Below are positions 59,992 through 64,000 of a stretch of 64,000 nucleotides of DNA, in pieces. How positions within the stretch are numbered: the stretch's first letter is position 1; each line of letters begins with the position of its first letter. Location: NCBI GenBank assembly GCA_023664345.1, contig JAMPFQ010000010.1, positions 1 to 64,000 on the forward strand. Direction: 5' to 3'. The stretch comes from Lachnospiraceae bacterium. GTDB taxonomy: Bacteria; Bacillota; Clostridia; Lachnospirales; Lachnospiraceae. The notes under the pieces were generated by a model. That model worked only from the letters and a program-made list of their open reading frames with translations, searched no databases and was not told the DNA's origin. The translations under genes were made by a program, and so were the position numbers.

Positions 59992-61415
59992 GAAAGACCC
60001 TCTACCTGAAGTTCATACTGGCTTATGTCATTTTCGGGATATTTAGTTTTATCATAATGACTACCTTTGTACCCAGCATGACCATGGAGCATCTGGTCCG
60101 CGAAAAGGCAGAGAACCTTTACGCCGAGGCCACGCGGATCGCCAATACCTACGCCAACGGACTTTATACCAGTGAAACTGACCTTGAGACAGTAAAGACG
60201 CAGCTGGATTCCCTTGCCATCTATCTGGAATCCGTGATCCGCATCATCAACCCCTCAGGGCGGCTGGTCATGGACACAGAAACCCCCATCAATGTAGAGG
60301 AAGTGGTCATGATCGAAGAATTTGACCCTACCGTGACCAGCGGCTCCTATTATATGGTGGATCATTTCTTTGACAGCTTTGAAGATGATATGCTCAATGT
60401 CATTGCTCCCATCACCACGGATTACAAAGTAAAAGGATATGTCACCATCCACTGTGACATGGCGGATATCCAGGAATCCTGCAACAGTCTGCTGAACATC
60501 TCCTATATCACCCTGGTGATCCTGCTTTTGCTCTCCCTGATCATTCTGATCTTCTTCACGGAGATCGTATATATACCGCTGCGGAAGATCACTTACGCTA
60601 CGGAGCAGTACGCCGAGGGAAACATGCATTATGAATTTCAGGTTGACAGCGATGATGAGATGGGATATCTTGCAGCCTGCCTGAACTATATGGCCAGCCA
60701 GATCGCCGGGGCGGAGGACGACCAGAAAAAGTTCGTGGCAAACGTATCCCATGATTTCCGATCCCCTCTTACTTCCATCAGAGGTTATCTGGAAGCCATG
60801 ATAGACGGCACCATTCCCCCGGAAATGCACGAAAAATACCTGAACATCGTGTTAAATGAGACCGACCGCCTGACCAAGCTGACCAACAGCCTTCTGATGC
60901 TGAACAATCTGAACACAAAGGGAATGCTGTTGGATCGGACGGACTTTGATATCAACAAGGTGATCCGAAACACTGCTGCCTCCTTTGAGGGCACCTGCCG
61001 CCAGAAGACCATCGCTATCGAACTGATCCTGACAGGACAGGAAATGCTTGTCAACGCGGATGTGGGAAGGATACAGCAGGTCCTGTATAACCTAATCGAC
61101 AATGCCATCAAGTTCAGCCACCACGATTCTGTCATTAAGATAGAGACCTCCCTGAAAAAGAACAAGCTGTTCGTTTCCGTAAAGGACACCGGCATCGGCA
61201 TTCCAAAGGACGACCTGAAACTGATCTGGGACCGCTTCTATAAATCCGACCTCTCCCGGGGCAGGGACAAGAAAGGGACCGGCCTGGGTCTCTCCATTGT
61301 AAAAGAGATCATCAACTGCCACGGGGAACATATCAACGTGATCAGCACGGAGGGGGCAGGAAGCGAATTTATCTTCTCTCTGGCGCTTTCTGTGCAGAAT
61401 GAAGAGGAGGACTGA
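59988..61415 (+). CDS. Sensor histidine kinase with HAMP domain
   Basis: A 475-aa kinase: helix 1 (about 9-29), extracellular PAS-like domain of about 140 residues (ESVIRIINPSGRLVMDTETP), helix 2 (172-192), HAMP (about 193-245), HisKA with H255 in VSHDFRSPLTSIRGY, and HATPase (LYNLIDNAIKFS, VKDTGIGIP, KKGTGLGLSIVKEII). It resembles the WalK/PhoR-like group. The ligand is unknown. Coupled to the response regulator by ATGA. Confidence 0.93.
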   Translation: MRKTLYLKFILAYVIFGIFSFIIMTTFVPSMTMEHLVREKAENLYAEATRIANTYANGLYTSETDLETVKTQLDSLAIYLESVIRIINPSGRLVMDTETPINVEEVVMIEEFDPTVTSGSYYMVDHFFDSFEDDMLNVIAPITTDYKVKGYVTIHCDMADIQESCNSLLNISYITLVILLLLSLIILIFFTEIVYIPLRKITYATEQYAEGNMHYEFQVDSDDEMGYLAACLNYMASQIAGAEDDQKKFVANVSHDFRSPLTSIRGYLEAMIDGTIPPEMHEKYLNIVLNETDRLTKLTNSLLMLNNLNTKGMLLDRTDFDINKVIRNTAASFEGTCRQKTIAIELILTGQEMLVNADVGRIQQVLYNLIDNAIKFSHHDSVIKIETSLKKNKLFVSVKDTGIGIPKDDLKLIWDRFYKSDLSRGRDKKGTGLGLSIVKEIINCHGEHINVISTEGAGSEFIFSLALSVQNEEED

Positions 61416-61456
61416 TGGAGAATTTTATTGTTAGAAATATGAAAACATGGGACAAT

Positions 61457-61511
61457 GTTGACACAGAAAGGCATTGTGTCAACTTCTGATTCTATGTGCG
61501 CCAAAGCGCAC
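61457..61511 (+). terminator. Two hairpins after the kinase gene
   Basis: GTTGACACA/TGTGTCAAC (61457-61483, nine-base loop) and GTGCGC-caaa-GCGCAC (61496-61511) are perfect stems following the kinase stop. Neither has a T run. Confidence 0.4.
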
Positions 61512-61568
61512 GGAAATATGGTATACTATCAAAAAGTACGTGACTGTATGTCAATCATAACAGTAGTA

Positions 61569-61860
61569 ATGACTAATTGTGAAGAAAGAGCATATACCAT
61601 GCCAGCATTACAAAAACAGCCAACTGTTACCACCCTGGAAGAATATGAGACGCTGCCGGAAGATGTCAGGGCTGAAATTTTTGACGGAACAATTTATTAC
61701 ATGGCCAGTCCTTCACAAAATCATCAGATATGTGACTGTATATTATTTTGAAGGCAATCTTTTCAATGTTCCTTACACATTTGATTCTGTCATTAAGGTA
61801 AACATATATGAGGATTTGTATATTAATTTCGCTGATATTGCAGAGTTGTTAAACATATAA
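61569..61860 (+). pseudogene. Decayed Uma2-family (DUF820) nuclease gene
   Basis: The first part reads MTNCEERAYTMPALQ then TLEEYETLPEDVRAEIFDGT and IYYMASPSQNH, the N-terminus of Uma2 endonuclease-like proteins. After about 61725 the frame is lost and the Uma2 C-terminus appears in another frame (VYYFEGNLFNVPYTFDSVIK, then FADIAELLN). The middle hundred or so residues, which hold the nuclease residues, are missing. So the gene has an internal deletion joined by a frameshift. Region is A+T-rich. Confidence 0.85.
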
Positions 61861-61937
61861 CTTTTGCGGAAACACATACAGAAAAAAAAATATATTTTAA
61901 GTTCGAAATAAGTCAATAATGAAAGGAATATGGAACC

Positions 61938-62408
61938 ATGAAAAAAATGATATATCTTTTACTGCCATTACAGGTACTTATCTTATTATTAAGTCCTCGT
62001 TTCGGATGGAAAATGCACAATCCTGAGTCAATTGTTCTTTCCTATGGGGGCACTGTGTATGCAGATGGAAAAATCCATACCCTTTATCAAAATGAAAATG
62101 AAAGTGTTGACATTTCCTATGAGAATTTATTTTCAAAAAAATTTCTCATAACAATAAACGATAAAGACGAATATGAAATGGAGGTTGGAATAGACGGGGC
62201 AACTTACAACGATACAAACTCCCTGCACTTTACCGACGCCGACATTATATGGAATGATTCATGCGGCATATTCTGGTGGAGATACATTTTGACAATTGCA
62301 ATGACCATCTTCAGTATCTTATTGGTTAAACGCAAAAATCGCATAAATATATTTTCCTGCATTTTATATGTAGTATCGTTTTTGATATCTTTCAGAATAC
62401 TTTTTTAA
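61938..62408 (+). CDS. Hypothetical membrane protein (156 aa)
   Basis: Helix 1 (about 4-21) acts as signal or anchor; about 85 exposed residues rich in Asp, Asn and Tyr follow (SIVLSYGGTVYADGKIHTLY, YENLFSKKFLITINDKDEYEM); two more helices end the protein (IFWWRYILTIAMTIFSILLV and NIFSCILYVVSFLISF). GAAAGGAATA precedes the ATG. No family recognised. The gene is A+T-rich, like the adjacent Uma2 remnant, and may belong to an acquired stretch. Confidence 0.65.
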   Translation: MKKMIYLLLPLQVLILLLSPRFGWKMHNPESIVLSYGGTVYADGKIHTLYQNENESVDISYENLFSKKFLITINDKDEYEMEVGIDGATYNDTNSLHFTDADIIWNDSCGIFWWRYILTIAMTIFSILLVKRKNRINIFSCILYVVSFLISFRILF

Positions 62409-62493
62409 TCTGCCTGCCGCTCTGATAACAAAGTAAATTTGTATCTGACGAAACAGGTGTAAAAGATACACATTAGATACATATTCCCACTAC

Positions 62494-62530
62494 AATGGTT
62501 TTGATCAGAGCCTGGTCAAAACCATTTTTA
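62494..62530 (+). terminator. Terminator after the hypothetical membrane protein gene
   Basis: AATGGTTTTGA pairs perfectly with TCAAAACCATT around 11 bases and is followed by TTTTATAT. It also lies just upstream of the lipoprotein gene. Confidence 0.85.
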
Positions 62531-62553
62531 TATGTTATAGAGAGATAAAATAT

Positions 62554-64000
62554 ATGAAAAAAAATAAAACCACTTTATCCATTATCCTGTTCCTCACTTT
62601 CCTGTTCATGGCAGGATGCGGAAAAGAGAATGCGGATCAAACCTCCGATATCCCACAGTCCTCCAACATGCAGCAAAATATTGCACAGGATGTGGAACAT
62701 GGCACAAACGAAATGACCCATTGGAACGCATCCCACTTTCCAATGCCGGAGCAATACGAAACAGCTACGGTAGCAGGCAGCAGTATCTACGCCTGCGGTT
62801 ATGGGGAAAAAGGTGTGACCGTCTCAGTATTTTCTACAGATAGCATGGAACAGACCGAATCCCATACCATCCCGGAAGCTACCGAGGTAAAGAACATTTC
62901 CGTAAGTGCTTCTGAAGAAATATACCTTTTTGGCAGTACGGGAGACAGCGACACTTTATGGAAAATAAACCGGGATGGCAGCAGCGGTACAATAGAGGAG
63001 ATTGAAATAGAGGATGTCGGACTGTGGCCGTCATTGAAGAATTTTTACGCGGACAGCAGCGGTCTTTATTATTTATGGTATGAAATGAGCGTACCCTGCG
63101 CCGAAGTATATGAGGACGGTGAGGAAGACGTTTACACAAGGCTGGACAGGATCTATGTAAAAGATGCTCAGATGAAGACCATTGTTTATGAACAGATCCC
63201 TGATTCCAACCATAATAAACTGATCAGCCTTATCTTTGATGAGGATGGCATCCCTATGCTTTTGGCAAAGGACGAGGACGGATATTATATCCGGAGAGCC
63301 CGCACCACGGACGGAGAACCATATGAACCCAGCCGTCTGGAAACAGACGGAAATACGTTCTACAATCTGGAAAACACCCGCATGCTGGCATATACACAGG
63401 ATGGACTGCTGTATACCCTGGATGGTTCCCTGCATCTCTATCATACCTCTGATTCCCGAGATGAAAAGCTTCTGAACCTTGCAGGCGCCGGCATACGGGA
63501 GGAGGATATCATTTATCTGGGGATGCGAAACGACAGGATCGAAATCATAGACAATCACAAGAGATCCCAACCGTCAGAATATACTTCCATCGAACAGGGA
63601 GAAAGCCGGAAAACTCTGCTTACATTAGGCATCATGACGCTCCAGCCGGAAATGATGGAGATTGTCGCGTCATTTAACCGTTATCAGAACAAAGTGACAG
63701 TAGAACCGATCATTTATGTCAATGATCTTGATTACGACAGAGGATATGAGAAATTGACATTGGATGTCATTCAGGGAAAAGCTCCCGACCTGATCGATGT
63801 TTCCGGACTGGAATATGAAAGCCTGGCAAACGCCGGGGCATTCGCCGACCTGTATCCATTGATGCAGCAAGACGACGAATTAAACGCGGAAAGCCTTATA
63901 TCCAGCATTTTAAAAATATATGAGATAGAAGGTCATCTATATACGATCGCGCCCGCTTTTCGGGTCTATACCATGTGGGGAGCAGGCAGCATGATAAACG
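62554..64000 (+). CDS. Solute-binding lipoprotein with N-terminal beta-propeller-like region (cut by window edge)
   Basis: The frame from 62554 stays open to the end (482 codons). It opens MKKNKTTLSIILFLTFLFMAGC, a lipoprotein signal, followed by a Gln/Asn/Ser linker. Residues about 50-340 are repeated short strands with Asp-Gly turns (GSSIYACGYGEKGVTVSVF, ASEEIYLFGSTGDSDTLWKI, DGLLYTLDGSLHLYH), like a beta-propeller. From about 350 a family-1 binding domain begins (LLTLGIMTLQPEMMEIVASF, LDVIQGKAPDLIDVSGLEYE). The first helix of this domain resembles the lipoprotein at 10939. The start has a weak site (AGAGAT). Confidence 0.8.
   Translation, partial: MKKNKTTLSIILFLTFLFMAGCGKENADQTSDIPQSSNMQQNIAQDVEHGTNEMTHWNASHFPMPEQYETATVAGSSIYACGYGEKGVTVSVFSTDSMEQTESHTIPEATEVKNISVSASEEIYLFGSTGDSDTLWKINRDGSSGTIEEIEIEDVGLWPSLKNFYADSSGLYYLWYEMSVPCAEVYEDGEEDVYTRLDRIYVKDAQMKTIVYEQIPDSNHNKLISLIFDEDGIPMLLAKDEDGYYIRRARTTDGEPYEPSRLETDGNTFYNLENTRMLAYTQDGLLYTLDGSLHLYHTSDSRDEKLLNLAGAGIREEDIIYLGMRNDRIEIIDNHKRSQPSEYTSIEQGESRKTLLTLGIMTLQPEMMEIVASFNRYQNKVTVEPIIYVNDLDYDRGYEKLTLDVIQGKAPDLIDVSGLEYESLANAGAFADLYPLMQQDDELNAESLISSILKIYEIEGHLYTIAPAFRVYTMWGAGSMIN

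Overview
The window looks like chromosomal DNA of a spore-forming anaerobic Firmicute, most likely a gut Lachnospiraceae species (Clostridia). The grounds are a SpoVAF-type spore germination protein, a TSCPD/TIGR03905 small protein, MutS2, a YhaM-type exoribonuclease, an FprA-type flavodiiron protein, VanW, a DUF3048 lipoprotein, strong AGGAGG ribosome binding sites and host-glycan sugar genes. No taxonomic marker such as rRNA is present, so this is inference. The left edge cuts a GNAT acetyltransferase (minus strand) and the right edge cuts a solute-binding lipoprotein (plus strand).

Layout. 0-11 kb: GH28 glycosidase, TSCPD protein, MurG, then minus-strand YwlG-like, polysaccharide deacetylase, aldehyde dehydrogenase and DegV genes; plus-strand MntP/YtaF-like, a split chromate transporter pair and SpoVAF; then three minus-strand tRNA genes (Phe-GAA, Gly-TCC, Gly-GCC). 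11-17 kb: two lipoproteins, small hypothetical, HD-domain, Dabb, CmpB-like membrane and AraC-GGDEF genes, with three copies of a long structured repeat (R1). 17-23 kb: a heterodimeric ABC exporter pair next to a GHKL/LytTR two-component pair. 23-33 kb: a complete sialic acid (Neu5Ac) catabolic locus in two divergent operons. 33-38 kb: a BceRS-BceAB-like antimicrobial peptide sensing and detoxification module interrupted by an inverted-repeat element (R2). 38-45 kb: a GH2-like protein without the catalytic part of its barrel, MBL hydrolase, TrmL, aminotransferase with Lrp regulator, AIR-synthase-like and VanW proteins. 45-50 kb: McrBC restriction island, visibly richer in A+T than its surroundings. 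50-56 kb: RlmD, FprA, YhaM, an HtrA-like protein that has lost its catalytic histidine, and an MFS transporter. 56-64 kb: a 74-aa acidic/basic helical protein, MutS2, an OmpR-type two-component pair, a decayed Uma2 gene, an A+T-rich membrane protein and the partial solute-binding lipoprotein.

How genes work together. The best supported pathway is sialic acid use: ABC importer, YhcH/NanQ, NanA, a ROK kinase (NanK role), NanE, NagA, NagB, and an RpiR regulator. Two similar dyad sequences lie between the two divergent promoters and are candidate RpiR sites. An SGNH hydrolase at the end of the nan operon is a candidate sialate O-acetylesterase. The Bce-like module has a perfect TTACA-N4-TGTAA dyad in front of its transporter genes.

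The most unusual material is intergenic: two unrelated families of long hairpin-rich repeats whose outer ends supply the last codons or the stop codon of several different genes. Also worth attention are the McrB protein with two tandem PUA/EVE-like domains, the HtrA-like pseudoprotease, the AraC-GGDEF fusion with a 16-bp palindrome at its own promoter, and a 74-aa protein with a nitrile-hydratase-leader-like motif. No CRISPR array, integrase, transposase or rRNA gene was seen.
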